A stretch of 12,976 bases of DNA from an uncultured Bacilli bacterium (GCA_934086775.1 CAKOIJ010000029.1:1-12976); one strand, 5' to 3'; counted from the stretch's first letter, positions 1 to 7,898 are shown. The notes: generated from the sequence alone by a model not told the origin. A program made the numbers and translations.

Positions 1-280
1 TCCAATTATTATTCTTGAGGGATTTAAAACATCATCAAAAGCAGAAGCCTCTCTTAAAAATTCTGGAACATATATTAAGTGGTATATCAAAATGAGGATA
101 TCCGTTTACTAAATATGCATTTTTAAATTCACTAGTCGGATTAGTAATAGAAAAAGTTCCTTCTGTATATTTTTTTGAATAAATTAGATTTTCATCATTA
201 TAATTATTATGAATTTTTAAATACTCTACTAGCGGTGTATTATATTCTAGAGTAATATCATTTTTAAAACTATAAATCAT
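1..280 (-). pseudogene. Partial, frameshifted gene; 3' part resembles nucleotide-sugar dehydrogenase
   Basis: The start at 280 is well supported by AAAGGAG eight bases upstream. The reading frame from this ATG runs 81 codons to TGA at 35-37. From about position 105 down to the window edge a different minus frame is open and reads VPEFLREASAFDDVLNPSR followed by IIIG. This is very like the PEFLREG-A-x-D-x2-x-P-R-I-V-I-G block of the UDP-glucose/GDP-mannose dehydrogenase family. A single-base frameshift near 75-110 would join the two frames. I do not recognise the N-terminal 70 residues, which do not look like a Rossmann domain, so this may be a remnant or chimera rather than a full dehydrogenase. 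The gene continues past the window edge. The family call rests on one motif only. Confidence 0.45.
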
Positions 281-312
281 ATAAGTCTCCTTTTTTATAT
301 TATTCTAATATA

Positions 313-344
313 ACAAAATAAAAAAAGCAATAATTAATTGCTTT
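313..344 (-). terminator. Rho-independent terminator of the DUF4097/LiaF-like unit
   Basis: On the minus strand an 8-bp perfect stem (AAAGCAAT / ATTGCTTT) with a 5-nt loop is followed by a T-rich tract (TTTTATTTTG). It lies about 90 bp past the stop of the DUF4097 gene and just before the ribosome-binding site of the next gene. Confidence 0.75.
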
Positions 345-358
345 GTTAATTTAATTTT

Positions 359-373
359 GAAGTGCAACACTTC
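359..373. repeat. Short palindrome GAAGTG-CAA-CACTTC
   Basis: A perfect 6-bp inverted repeat with a 3-nt centre lies in the 150-bp gap between the DUF4097 gene and the left-edge gene. No T-tract follows it closely, so it is a weaker terminator candidate than the one at 313-344. It could be a protein-binding site. The rest of the gap shows nothing else clear. Confidence 0.4.
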
Positions 374-432
374 TACATTAAAAAAGACATATGAATAATC
401 AAAATATAAGTTTTTACTAATCTTTCTCACCT

Positions 433-1224
433 TTATTTAGTAGTTATATTTATTTCTCCTACTCCACCTTCAATATCAATTAAATTAACTCCATTACCAT
501 TTATACTATTATCTTCTAAACCATTACCATTTAATTTAATTGAACCAATACCTTTATTTACTTTAAACTTATAATCTTCTAAAGTACCTAACAAATTAAT
601 ATTTAATTGTCCTACACCAGCATCTATTTTTGATTTACCTGTTATTAAACCATGTACACTGGATTTTCCAACTCCCATATCAAGGTCTAAATTATTTACT
701 TTACAATTTAAAATTAATATCTCACCAGCACTTCCATCAATATCCATGCTATTTACTGCCTCTATGTCATTAATAGTAAGTTTCCCAGCATCCATTTCTA
801 TATCAATAATTAATGCACTAAGTTTATCTATAACGGTTTCTCCTGCACCTAAATCAATTTTTACCTCTCTAAAATTATAATTATTAGGTATAGTAATTGT
901 TACCTCTTTATCTTTAATCATTTTATTACTTTTATCAATTATTTCAAGTTTTCCATTTACTTCATTAACTTTTATTTTATTACTATTAGTAGTTACTTTA
1001 AAACTTTCTCCATTAATAATATTTAATTTAGTCGAATTAACTTTTATATCTAGATTCTCAATACTAGATTTAACATCATAAGTAATGCTATCTATTAATT
1101 CTTCTTTACTAAAAACATCCGTAAAAGAAGAAACCACTTCAAAAGTAATACTTATAACCGATCCAATTATTAAGAAAGCTAATGCTAATGCAAAATATTT
1201 TATTACTTTTTGAAATGTATTCAT
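433..1224 (-). CDS. DUF4097-family membrane-anchored beta-helix protein (LiaG-like)
   Basis: 263 residues. One hydrophobic segment at about residues 9-30 would anchor the protein in the membrane with the rest outside. From about residue 55 the sequence is a run of short alternating beta segments with periodic small motifs (LGAGE, MDAGK, GSAGE, MGVGK, AGVGQ, KGIGS, GGVGE). This is the regular parallel beta pattern of the DUF4097 'putative adhesin' fold. The family accompanies LiaF/PspC-type envelope-stress proteins in Firmicutes; the exact role here is inference. The start overlaps the stop of the upstream LiaF-like gene by 4 bp (ATGA), so the two are translationally coupled. A strong terminator follows downstream. 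Confidence 0.75.
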   Translation of the reverse strand: MNTFQKVIKYFALALAFLIIGSVISITFEVVSSFTDVFSKEELIDSITYDVKSSIENLDIKVNSTKLNIINGESFKVTTNSNKIKVNEVNGKLEIIDKSNKMIKDKEVTITIPNNYNFREVKIDLGAGETVIDKLSALIIDIEMDAGKLTINDIEAVNSMDIDGSAGEILILNCKVNNLDLDMGVGKSSVHGLITGKSKIDAGVGQLNINLLGTLEDYKFKVNKGIGSIKLNGNGLEDNSINGNGVNLIDIEGGVGEINITTK

Positions 1225-1895
1225 TTTATATCAGTACCTCCAAATATATTAGTACTACTAACATAAAGAGTTTTTTTACTTTCCATGTTCTTTATTTTAT
1301 TATCTACTCCACCAAATATATTAGTAGAAACAACCTTTACATCTATATCCTTTGGAAGTAAAATATCAACTCCACCAAATATAGAAGTAGTTTTAATTAA
1401 AGCATCTTTTTTAATCTTAGCTTTTCTTAAATCAAGTTTTACTCCCCCGAATATTGCATTTATTTCTGCTCCATTAAATACTTCTTCATCATAATTAACT
1501 TTCTGTTCTGAAAAAGTAGCTGTTATTTCTTCTCCTTTTTTATCTAATTTAATTTTTTCAAATTCTTCCTTTAATTTCTTATTTAAACCGTCTTTAAATA
1601 TTATAGATAACCCAATAATTACAAATATAATTGGTATTAAAAGTTTCCAAATTATACTAAAATCAATTATATCTCTAACACTTAATAAAAGTCCTACACC
1701 TATTAAAAAAGCTATTAAACTTCCTATCTTTTCATCATCTTTAATTATACTTATAAATGAAGGAATAATAATAAATAAAGTCCACCAACCTCTAAAAAAT
1801 ATATTAATATTTGCTATGCCCAAAGTATTTAAACCTATTATAATACCAAGTACAACCAACAATAATCCCCACAAAATATTTCCTACTTTTTTCAT
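1221..1895 (-). CDS. LiaF-like envelope-stress membrane protein
   Basis: 224 residues. About four hydrophobic segments fill residues 5-100, followed by a charged linker rich in Lys and Glu. A soluble C-terminal beta domain carries four repeats of the form (I/F)FGG(V/T) at about residues 148, 173, 194 and 219. This arrangement of an N-terminal membrane domain and a C-terminal IFGGV-repeat domain matches LiaF-related 'cell wall-active antibiotics response' proteins, which in Bacilli modulate LiaRS-type signalling. No LiaR or LiaS gene is seen here. A ribosome-binding site (AGGAAGGTG) sits just before ATG 1895. It is coupled by a 4-bp overlap to the DUF4097 gene. Family assignment is good; its signalling role is inferred. 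Confidence 0.75.
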   Translation of the reverse strand: MKKVGNILWGLLLVVLGIIIGLNTLGIANINIFFRGWWTLFIIIPSFISIIKDDEKIGSLIAFLIGVGLLLSVRDIIDFSIIWKLLIPIIFVIIGLSIIFKDGLNKKLKEEFEKIKLDKKGEEITATFSEQKVNYDEEVFNGAEINAIFGGVKLDLRKAKIKKDALIKTTSIFGGVDILLPKDIDVKVVSTNIFGGVDNKIKNMESKKTLYVSSTNIFGGTDIK

Positions 1896-1940
1896 ATTTT
1901 CACCTTCCTAAATATATTTTAACACTTCTAAATTAATGTG

Positions 1941-1969
1941 TCTATATAAAGATAAACTATGTTATTCAA
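1941..1969 (-). promoter_or_regulatory. Possible sigma-A promoter for the LiaF-like/DUF4097 unit
   Basis: On the minus strand TTGAAT (1969-1964) and TATAGA (1946-1941) are separated by exactly 17 bp. The -35 overlaps the stop codon of the superoxide reductase gene. Each box matches the consensus at four of six bases, so this is only a candidate in AT-rich DNA. Confidence 0.3.
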
Positions 1970-2315
1970 CCATAGTTTTATAAAGTCCGTGTTTATTACA
2001 TAAAGAATATATAGACATATTATTTTCATAACCTAAAATAATTTCAGGATCATCATCTTCTTCTAAATAATGAATTAGTAACTCCTTATCACTCTTTATT
2101 ATAATTGCCTCAATATGGTGTTCAACTGTCATTTCATGATCTATACTTACAAATACTTTTTTATCTTGTTTATAATAAAGTGGTGTGTGACTTGTTTTCT
2201 CTTCATGTACCTCTAACTCTTCCATTTTTTCCTGACAACAAATAACATCATTACTATCTTTAATATTTAATAATAAATTTCCACATTTATTACATTTATA
2301 TATTTTTACATTCAT
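1962..2315 (-). CDS. Desulfoferrodoxin / superoxide reductase
   Basis: 117 residues, a near-normal length for a two-domain desulfoferrodoxin. The N-terminal desulforedoxin-type site shows C8-x2-C11 and the adjacent pair C26-C27, which bind the Fe(Cys)4 centre. The C-terminal neelaredoxin domain contains the likely ligands of the catalytic Fe(His)4Cys centre: H43 (SHTP), H60 (DHEMT), H66 (VEHHIE), C106 and H109 (LCNKHG). The enzyme reduces superoxide to hydrogen peroxide in the cytoplasm without producing oxygen, which fits an anaerobe. It lies between DUF308 and LiaF-like genes on the same strand and starts 13 bp after the DUF308 stop, so co-transcription with the DUF308 gene is likely. Confidence 0.92.
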   Translation of the reverse strand: MNVKIYKCNKCGNLLLNIKDSNDVICCQEKMEELEVHEEKTSHTPLYYKQDKKVFVSIDHEMTVEHHIEAIIIKSDKELLIHYLEEDDDPEIILGYENNMSIYSLCNKHGLYKTMVE

Positions 2316-2327
2316 AATATCCTCCTT

Positions 2328-2906
2328 TTACTCATTTACTATAACATCTTTAACAACTTTTTCTGTTCTTTTAATAAATCTTAAAACACTAGCACTATAG
2401 ATTATATTTGAAATTTCACTAACAAGTAATATAGCTCCAGATACTATTACAACAACTTCAACTGTTTCAAAAGGATTTATTAAAACAATAATTCCTAGTA
2501 TAATAGATAAACTAGATATAATAATTCCAGTCATATAATTACTATTCTCTACCTTTTTATACTCAATAGCAGTTTGAAGTTTAAATATGTTAATAAATAC
2601 TATCATTAAACCTAGTAATGATGGAAATAAAGTAATAAGTAAATTATACTTAAAAACAAATAATATACCTACTGTTATCTCCATAATACCTCTAAATAAT
2701 CCATAATTAAAGAATACCCCATCATCTTTATTAAAAAAATAATTTATAAAATCAAATACCCCACATACTAATATAAATATTCCCATTACTTTTATTAATG
2801 TACTCACTATTTCAAGTGGTCTTAACATCAAGAAAACAGCTAAAGCTATAAGTAATATACCAAATAATATACTCTTAATTTCTTTACCTTTAATACTATT
2901 TAACAT
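2328..2906 (-). CDS. DUF308/HdeD-family membrane protein
   Basis: 192 residues made up almost entirely of six predicted hydrophobic helices arranged as repeated pairs, with short polar loops (NYFFNKDDG, YKKVENSNY). The tandem two-helix units with Gly-rich stretches such as FGILLIALAVFLMLRP are typical of the HdeD/DUF308 family. HdeD is linked to acid resistance in E. coli; the function of Gram-positive members is not known. The start at 2906 has an excellent ribosome-binding site (AGAGGAGG, 8 bases upstream). It is followed closely by the superoxide reductase gene. Confidence 0.75.
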   Translation of the reverse strand: MLNSIKGKEIKSILFGILLIALAVFLMLRPLEIVSTLIKVMGIFILVCGVFDFINYFFNKDDGVFFNYGLFRGIMEITVGILFVFKYNLLITLFPSLLGLMIVFINIFKLQTAIEYKKVENSNYMTGIIISSLSIILGIIVLINPFETVEVVVIVSGAILLVSEISNIIYSASVLRFIKRTEKVVKDVIVNE

Positions 2907-2947
2907 ATATCTATCCTCCTCTAGTATAATTTTAACAAATTTTACTT

Positions 2948-2965
2948 AAAAAGTCTTTACTTTTT
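2948..2965 (-). terminator. Weak AT-rich hairpin after truA
   Basis: AAAAAGT and ACTTTTT form a 7-bp stem with a 4-nt loop, 8 bp past the truA stop. The T-run is part of the stem rather than after it, so termination would be weak. It may separate the ecf-truA operon from the DUF308 gene. Confidence 0.35.
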
Positions 2966-2973
2966 ATTACATT

Positions 2974-3699
2974 TTAATAATTTACTTTATTCAAATATAA
3001 ACCTTCTGGACTAGCCTTTACTCCCAGTTTACATCTATCTTTACTTTCCAAAATTACTTTTATATCCTCTATTCTTTTCTTATTTTCATTTATTTCAAGT
3101 AATAAACCAACTATATTTCTAACCATATATTTTAAAAAACCATTACCATTTATATATATTTTAACTAATTCATTTTTTTCTTCTATATTTATATAATTAA
3201 TAGTTCTTACTGAACTTTTATCTAAACTATCAGATGTAAACGATTTAAAATCATGAGTACCAATTAAATATTTACTTGCTTTCTTTAAAAGCCTTATATC
3301 TATTTTCTTATTATATTCCAGTTCATAATCCTTCATTAAAGGATTATATATACCAGTATTTATTACATATAAATATTCTTTAGATTTTACACTATATCTT
3401 GCATGAAAATCATCACTTACTTTTTTTATACTCTTAATATAAATATCCTTATTAATTAATTTATTTACACTTGTTAGTAATTTATCTTCATTAATACATT
3501 TATCCTCATCAAAATGAAAATAAGAACTATAAGCATGTACCTTTCTATCTGTTCTAGAAGATAATATTATATTTACTTTATGATTTAAAACTTTAGAAAA
3601 AACTCTTTCAATTTCCCCTTCAATAGTCTTCTTATCCTTTTGCACTTGACTACCATAGTAGTCCTTACCATCATAAGTTACATTACATAAATATCTCAT
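2974..3699 (-). CDS. truA: tRNA pseudouridine synthase A
   Basis: 241 residues, the usual size for TruA. The enzyme converts uridines 38-40 in the anticodon stem-loop of tRNAs to pseudouridine. The catalytic aspartate is D51 in SSRTDRKVHA, matching the family's GRTDxGVHA box, although the first Gly is Ser and the Gly after D is changed (RK). The N-terminal VTYDGKDYYGSQVQ corresponds to the conserved YDGTxYxGxQxQ. The C-terminal GNGFLKYMVRNIVGLL matches the G-xx-FL-x-x-MVR-x-x-G element. The start overlaps the ecfT stop by 4 bp. The ecfA-ecfA-ecfT-truA order is widely conserved in Firmicutes. Confidence 0.95.
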   Translation of the reverse strand: MRYLCNVTYDGKDYYGSQVQKDKKTIEGEIERVFSKVLNHKVNIILSSRTDRKVHAYSSYFHFDEDKCINEDKLLTSVNKLINKDIYIKSIKKVSDDFHARYSVKSKEYLYVINTGIYNPLMKDYELEYNKKIDIRLLKKASKYLIGTHDFKSFTSDSLDKSSVRTINYINIEEKNELVKIYINGNGFLKYMVRNIVGLLLEINENKKRIEDIKVILESKDRCKLGVKASPEGLYLNKVNY

Positions 3700-4445
3700 A
3701 TTCCCATCCTTATACTATAATAAATAAACATAATGAACACCATTAATATAATTAAATCATATAATTTAAACTTATTAGTTCTTAAATTAGTTCTATATGT
3801 TTTAGTACTATATAACTTTATTTTATTACTTAATTTTTTTCTTTTTAATTTTTCCATAGTTAATCTAAATGTATTCTTAAGTGATATTAATGCAGTTATA
3901 AATCTTGACATTAAATCAGTATGAAAATAATCTAATCCTCTTGCCGATGAACTTATAAGAACCTCTCTTTCTGTTATTAATAAAAGAGGAAAGAAATTAA
4001 TTAAGTTAACTAATCTATTTATAAATGTACTTATTCTTAAATTTAAAAAATTAAAAGGACTTATTAATTTCTCTAAACCATATTTAAGTTCACTATTACT
4101 CGTTGTATAAAATATTAATGATAAATAAGATATAATATTAAACACTTTAAATAATATAGTAACAGCTACATTTAATGTTAAACCTTTACTAGCAAGTAAT
4201 ACTACTAAAATAATCAATAAATATCTTAAACCATAAATAATATTAAAATAAAATCTAAGTGGTACTTTACTTTCATACAAAAGTATAAATATAAAGAAAA
4301 ATATAACTAATTCCAGTCTTAAACTATTACTTATTATTAAAGTAATTATTAATAGTAAAAGAGTTATTAACTTTGTAAATACATTTAAATTATGTATTTT
4401 ACTATCAATAGGATAATACTGACCAAAATATTTATTACTTTGCAT
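3696..4445 (-). CDS. ecfT: ECF transporter transmembrane component EcfT
   Basis: 249 residues. The N-terminus GQYYPIDSKIHNLNVFTKL matches the typical GQYxPGDSxIHxLDPRTKL opening of EcfT. Several hydrophobic helices fill residues 25-115, and the coupling helix carries the Ala-Arg-Gly motif at A168-R169-G170 (SSSARGLDY), which contacts the ATPase subunits. A hydrophobic helix closes the C-terminus. EcfT links the two ATPases to vitamin-binding S subunits, none of which is in this window. It overlaps the upstream ATPase gene by 11 bp and truA by 4 bp, so the operon is tightly coupled. Confidence 0.9.
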   Translation of the reverse strand: MQSNKYFGQYYPIDSKIHNLNVFTKLITLLLLIITLIISNSLRLELVIFFFIFILLYESKVPLRFYFNIIYGLRYLLIILVVLLASKGLTLNVAVTILFKVFNIISYLSLIFYTTSNSELKYGLEKLISPFNFLNLRISTFINRLVNLINFFPLLLITEREVLISSSARGLDYFHTDLMSRFITALISLKNTFRLTMEKLKRKKLSNKIKLYSTKTYRTNLRTNKFKLYDLIILMVFIMFIYYSIRMGI

Positions 4446-5277
4446 TTCTATATACCTCCTTTATTAAATCTAATATATTAGAAGTAAAGGTTAAATTAGC
4501 ATTCATTCTATTAGATACATTAATAAATTTACATATATCAGGAGTTTTTACATTTATACTCTTCATTAATTCTTCATTTTCTAGTAACTCTTTATTCCCT
4601 TCTCCTATTACTTTACCATTCTTAAGTAAAAATACTTTATCACTTACTTCATAAAGCCTATCAGTGTCTTTAGATATTATAATTATAGTCTTATTATATT
4701 TATTCTTTAATTTTATTAATAAATTATTTAAACTTATTCTATCTTTAGTTTTTAAAAATAACCAAGGTTCTTCAAGCACTATTACATTAGGGTTAAATAT
4801 TAATGTACTAGCAATAGTTATTTTTTTCTTTTCCATTAAACTTAAAGAACTTATCCTTTTATTTATATCTTCTTCACTCATATTTACTAACTTTAAAGCA
4901 TCTACTACTCTAATATCTTGTTTATTTAATTTATATTTAAAATACTTAAGTCCAAAAGATAACTCCTCTTTAACAGTTTTACATATTAACAAATCTTCAG
5001 GATTCATTGGTACATAAGATATATTCATCCTTAATTTATTTATATTTTTAATATATCCACCATCATTTAAAAATTCTCCTACTTTTATCTTACCCATGTA
5101 TGGCTTATTTACTGCATTTATAAGAAGTGGTATCTTTTCTTTTCCTGAAGAAGCATCCCCTATAAAAGAATAAATACCATTTTTTTCTATTTTAAAACTA
5201 ATATTATTAAGATACATCTTTTCTAAAGGAGTTCTAACATTCTCTTTATATGTTACATTCTTAAATTCTATTTCCAT
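4435..5277 (-). CDS. ECF transporter ATPase, second position (EcfA2-like), divergent
   Basis: 280 residues, normal length. It is recognisable as an EcfA subunit from its position and overall ABC layout. Key sites are altered. Walker A is G40-DASSG-K46-E47, keeping the lysine but with Glu in place of Ser/Thr. The Q-loop reads YVPMNPEDLL with Met where Gln is expected. The signature LSGGQ is LSLME (145-149). Walker B IVLEE (166-170) retains the catalytic Glu but has Leu-Glu where Leu-Asp is usual. The switch histidine is Lys (ISKDTD, K203). ATP binding is plausible, but hydrolysis would be unusual. It overlaps the upstream ATPase gene by 10 bp. Transport of vitamins or metals via exchangeable S components is the family role. 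Confidence 0.8.
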   Translation of the reverse strand: MEIEFKNVTYKENVRTPLEKMYLNNISFKIEKNGIYSFIGDASSGKEKIPLLINAVNKPYMGKIKVGEFLNDGGYIKNINKLRMNISYVPMNPEDLLICKTVKEELSFGLKYFKYKLNKQDIRVVDALKLVNMSEEDINKRISSLSLMEKKKITIASTLIFNPNVIVLEEPWLFLKTKDRISLNNLLIKLKNKYNKTIIIISKDTDRLYEVSDKVFLLKNGKVIGEGNKELLENEELMKSINVKTPDICKFINVSNRMNANLTFTSNILDLIKEVYRNAK

Positions 5278-6032
5278 AATATTTCCCCCAAACTATTATA
5301 ATTAAGAATATATTTATCTATTAAGTTATAATCTTTTAAATACTTATTAAGAAGTACTATAAAAGGTAAACTATGTCCTAATCTCTTCATTATCTTTTCT
5401 TCATTAAGTACACTTATAGTTTTACCACTTACTACTACTTTTTCATTATTAGTTACTATTATATATTCACCAAGTAAAGTCTCTTCAATATTATTAGTAA
5501 AATTTAAAACAATATGATTTTCTTTATATTCATTTAATATATTTATAACTAATTCAAAATCATCACTATCTAAAAGTTCAAGTAAATTATTTATAATTAA
5601 TACTTTAGGTTTAGTTATTAAAGATATCATTATAAGTAAAAGACATCTTTTACTTATATTTAAACTATAAGGACTTTCTTCTAAATAATTATTAAACTTA
5701 AACTTAGTACTAATTTCTTCTATTTTCTTTTTCATATCCTCTCTTTTAATAGCTTTACTTTCTAAAGGAAATGCAAGTTCATCTAATACAGTTTCACTAT
5801 TAAAAATATTAATAAATTCAAAACTACTTACACCTATTAAATTATAAAGTTTAGTAATATATTTACTATTTATCTTACTATATCCCATAGTAAGATAATC
5901 ATTACTATTCTTAAAAATAATATTATCATAAATATAATCATTACTTTCCCCAATAAGTGTAACAAAAGTATTTTCTTTAATTTCAAAATTTATTCCTTTT
6001 TTATTATCAAATATAATATAACTAAAGTTCAT
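5268..6032 (-). CDS. ECF transporter ATPase, first position (EcfA1-like), motif-less
   Basis: 254 residues in the place where ecfA1 sits in the conserved ecfA1-ecfA2-ecfT-truA operon. The ABC order is visible: a beta strand plus P-loop position (VTLIGESNDYIYDN, 24-37), TVLDELAFPLE (81-91, equal to TVxDDVAFGLE), a signature position (YSLNISKR, 122-129) and a Walker B strand (VLIINN, 144-149). None of the catalytic residues remain: no GK(S/T), no LSGGQ and no Asp-Glu. It is therefore either a structural pseudo-ATPase or a fast-diverging subunit. Two bases of the start region follow a TATAAT box. It overlaps the next gene by 10 bp. Confidence 0.7.
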   Translation of the reverse strand: MNFSYIIFDNKKGINFEIKENTFVTLIGESNDYIYDNIIFKNSNDYLTMGYSKINSKYITKLYNLIGVSSFEFINIFNSETVLDELAFPLESKAIKREDMKKKIEEISTKFKFNNYLEESPYSLNISKRCLLLIMISLITKPKVLIINNLLELLDSDDFELVINILNEYKENHIVLNFTNNIEETLLGEYIIVTNNEKVVVSGKTISVLNEEKIMKRLGHSLPFIVLLNKYLKDYNLIDKYILNYNSLGEILWK

Positions 6033-6048
6033 AAAACCACCTAAACTT

Positions 6049-6054
6049 ATTATA
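6049..6054 (-). promoter_or_regulatory. Possible -10 box for the ecf-truA operon
   Basis: A perfect TATAAT occurs on the minus strand 17 bp before the first ecfA start, in the only gap between the DUF1016 array and the operon. No convincing -35 is seen at 16-18 bp, and the implied leader is short. It may be chance in AT-rich DNA. A run of nine T immediately after the stop of the DUF1016 remnant lies just upstream. Confidence 0.3.
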
Positions 6055-6226
6055 CATTAATTAATAAAAAAAAACTAGAATATAGTATTAATTAAGCCTT
6101 CAAATATATCTTGATCTATATCAACTTCAACGTATTTATTCCTAAAACTACCTTTTTGAATAATAAATTTAATTTCATTAATGTCTTTTAGTGGTAATAA
6201 TTTTAAATAATGGTTCCATGTCAAAA

Positions 6227-6245
6227 CGTGGTCCAATGGACCGCA
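6227..6245. repeat. Array palindrome, unit 2 of the decayed gene
   Basis: CGTGGTCCAATGGACCGCA is a 19-bp near-palindrome centred on A6236, with seven of nine positions complementary plus one G-T. It begins 11 bp from the Trp codon of LTWNH (plus-strand cca at 6216) and is followed by TTTTTG, as in the other three units. Confidence 0.8.
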
Positions 6246-6691
6246 TTTTTGAACAAGACGATAAAATGATCTCATTTTTCTTAATTCCACTGCTCCATAC
6301 CCCTTGCCAAATTCTTTAGTTAACTTTTTAGAATATTTCTTTATAATTCCTTCTCCATAGTATTTACCAGCTTCAGATAGTTTCTTTCCAATATTGTAAT
6401 AAGTTTCAAGTTTACTTTTATTAGCATTGTAATCTCTTACTATAGTCCTTGCTTGTTCACTTATTATAAATCCCCTTATATTCTCTAAATATTTTCTTCC
6501 ATAATTCTTTACTCCTTTTCTTATTAATTTAATTTTAGTCTCTAGTGGTAATCTACCATACTCATCACTTTTTATTCTATCAGCTAATGCTCTAACACCT
6601 AAATTATCTCTAATAGTTAAATCAATATAAAACTTTATTTCATCCGGATCTTTTATAGATAAAATAAGTATAAAATGACTCCATGTCAATT

Positions 6692-6710
6692 GGGCAAACA
6701 TTGTTTGCCC
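6692..6710. repeat. Array palindrome, unit 1 of the decayed gene
   Basis: GGGCAAACATTGTTTGCCC is a perfect 19-bp palindrome around a single central T, in the same offset from the LTWSH codons and the TTTTTG flank as the other units. It encodes GQTMFA. Confidence 0.9.
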
Positions 6711-6971
6711 TTTTTGAAAATTATAAAAGTTTCTCATATATTTTAAATTTCTAGTAGAATATCCCTTCCCAAATTCTAAAGTCAACCTTTCTGAATATTT
6801 CTTAATTATCCCTTCTCCATAATGTTTGCCTGCTTCAGCAAGTTCCTTTCCAATATTGTAATAAGTTTCAAGTTTACTTTTATTAGCATTATAATCTCTT
6901 ACTATAGTCCTGGCCTATTCACTTATTATATATCCCCTTATATTCTCTAAATAATTTTCTTCCATAATTCT

Positions 6972-7892
6972 TTACTCCTTTACTTCTTCTAATATATTAT
7001 TAAATTCTATTTCATAAATAGGAAGTGCTATATTGGTGTTATCAATATATCTAGCTACTAATTTATCTACTTCTTTTGAAATTATAATTCCCATAGTACT
7101 ATTTTGAGTAATATCCTTTACTTCTTTATCTATGTAATTCATATATACCTTTATTTGCCCTATATCTTCTTTTCTAAATTCTCTTACTTTTAATTCTATA
7201 ACAACATAGTTGTTATATTTTATATTAAATAAAAGTATATCAATATAATTCTTGTTATTTCCAATATTTATCTTATATTGTCTTTTTATAAAACAGTATC
7301 CTTCTCCAAGTTGTTCCATTATATAACTTATATTAGTAACAATTGCTTCTTCTAATACTTTCTCCGTTAATTGTTCTTTTGTTTTATTATAAGGAATTAC
7401 TATAGTACTAGGTACTATTTCTGTTTGACTTACCTCTTTTTCTTCTTTTAGTTTTAATTTAGTTTCTAGTGGTAACCTACCATACTCGTTAGATTTTATT
7501 CTATCAGCAAGTTTCCTATAAGATAAATTATCTCTTATAGCAACATCAATATAATAATTGATTTCATTAATGTTAGTAAGTGGTAAAAGCTTAGAAATAT
7601 GACTCCATGTTAATTGGTGGGGCAGCGCCCCACCTTTTTGAAATAACAAATTAAATTTTCTCATTCTTTTTAATTCACTTACATCATACCCTTTACCAAA
7701 CTCTTTAGTTAACTTTTCTGAATATTTTTTAATTATCCCTTCTCCATAATGTTTACCTGCTTCAGCAAGTTCTTTACCAATATTATAATAAGTTTCAAGT
7801 TTACTCTTATTAGCATTATAATCTCTTACTATAGTTCTTGCTTGTTCACTTATTATAAATCCCCTTATATTCTCTAAATAATTTTCTTCCAT
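6972..7892 (-). CDS. DUF1016/YhcG-type PDDEXK nuclease, copy A
   Basis: 306 residues. The N-terminal DUF1016_N winged-helix-like domain covers about residues 5-140, with the typical EFGKGY, MRKF and LTWSH-(7)-PL landmarks. The C-terminal PDDEXK nuclease domain covers about 170-300, with D218 (YIDILLF), E233-x-K235 (VIELK) and Q246 (IGQIKVY) as the metal-binding and catalytic set. Such proteins are scattered on bacterial accessory DNA and are thought to act on DNA; their biological role is not well settled. The start follows GGAG by 9 bases, and its upstream ribosome-binding site overlaps the stop of copy B (AAAGGAGTAA), which suggests coupling. The 3' 550 bp are nucleotide-identical to copy B, while residues 70-130 differ strongly. 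Confidence 0.88.
   Translation of the reverse strand: MEENYLENIRGFIISEQARTIVRDYNANKSKLETYYNIGKELAEAGKHYGEGIIKKYSEKLTKEFGKGYDVSELKRMRKFNLLFQKGGALPHQLTWSHISKLLPLTNINEINYYIDVAIRDNLSYRKLADRIKSNEYGRLPLETKLKLKEEKEVSQTEIVPSTIVIPYNKTKEQLTEKVLEEAIVTNISYIMEQLGEGYCFIKRQYKINIGNNKNYIDILLFNIKYNNYVVIELKVREFRKEDIGQIKVYMNYIDKEVKDITQNSTMGIIISKEVDKLVARYIDNTNIALPIYEIEFNNILEEVKE
7616..7634. repeat. Array palindrome, copy A
   Basis: GGTGGGGCAGCGCCCCACC has an 8-bp perfect stem around AGC and sits in the same position as in the other units. It is very GC-rich in AT-rich surroundings and encodes GGALPH (residues 87-92). Confidence 0.9.
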
Positions 7893-7898
7893 AATTCT

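Larger units (their letters stand above)
6075..6965 (-). pseudogene. Decayed double DUF1016_N unit without nuclease domain
   Basis: The frame from ATG 6965 begins like the intact neighbours (MEENYLENIR) but has TAG at codon 17 (6917-6915), where they have the Gln of SEQAR. The rest stays open to 6075. It consists of two DUF1016_N domains in tandem: unit 1 (to about 6530) and unit 2 (from about 6502). Each has the EFGKGY and LTW(S/N)H landmarks. Neither has the PDDEXK domain. The linker RKGVKNYGRK is a translation of the ribosome-binding site, spacer and start region that separates the intact genes. One T is missing after GAAGAAAA, which fuses the frames. Unit 2 is truncated and ends in an unrelated tail (EVDIDQDIFEGLINTIF). 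The Met at 6785 begins a 236-residue frame but is an internal Met without a good ribosome-binding site. The remnant may be dead or may give a recognition-only fragment. Confidence 0.75.

Noticed and set aside
4664..5017. Plus-strand open frames at 1285-1494, 3733-3924, 4664-5017, 9409-9639 and 11893-12093
   Set aside because: They lie opposite well-supported minus-strand genes, have low-complexity hydrophobic translations typical of antisense AT-rich DNA, and lack ribosome-binding sites.
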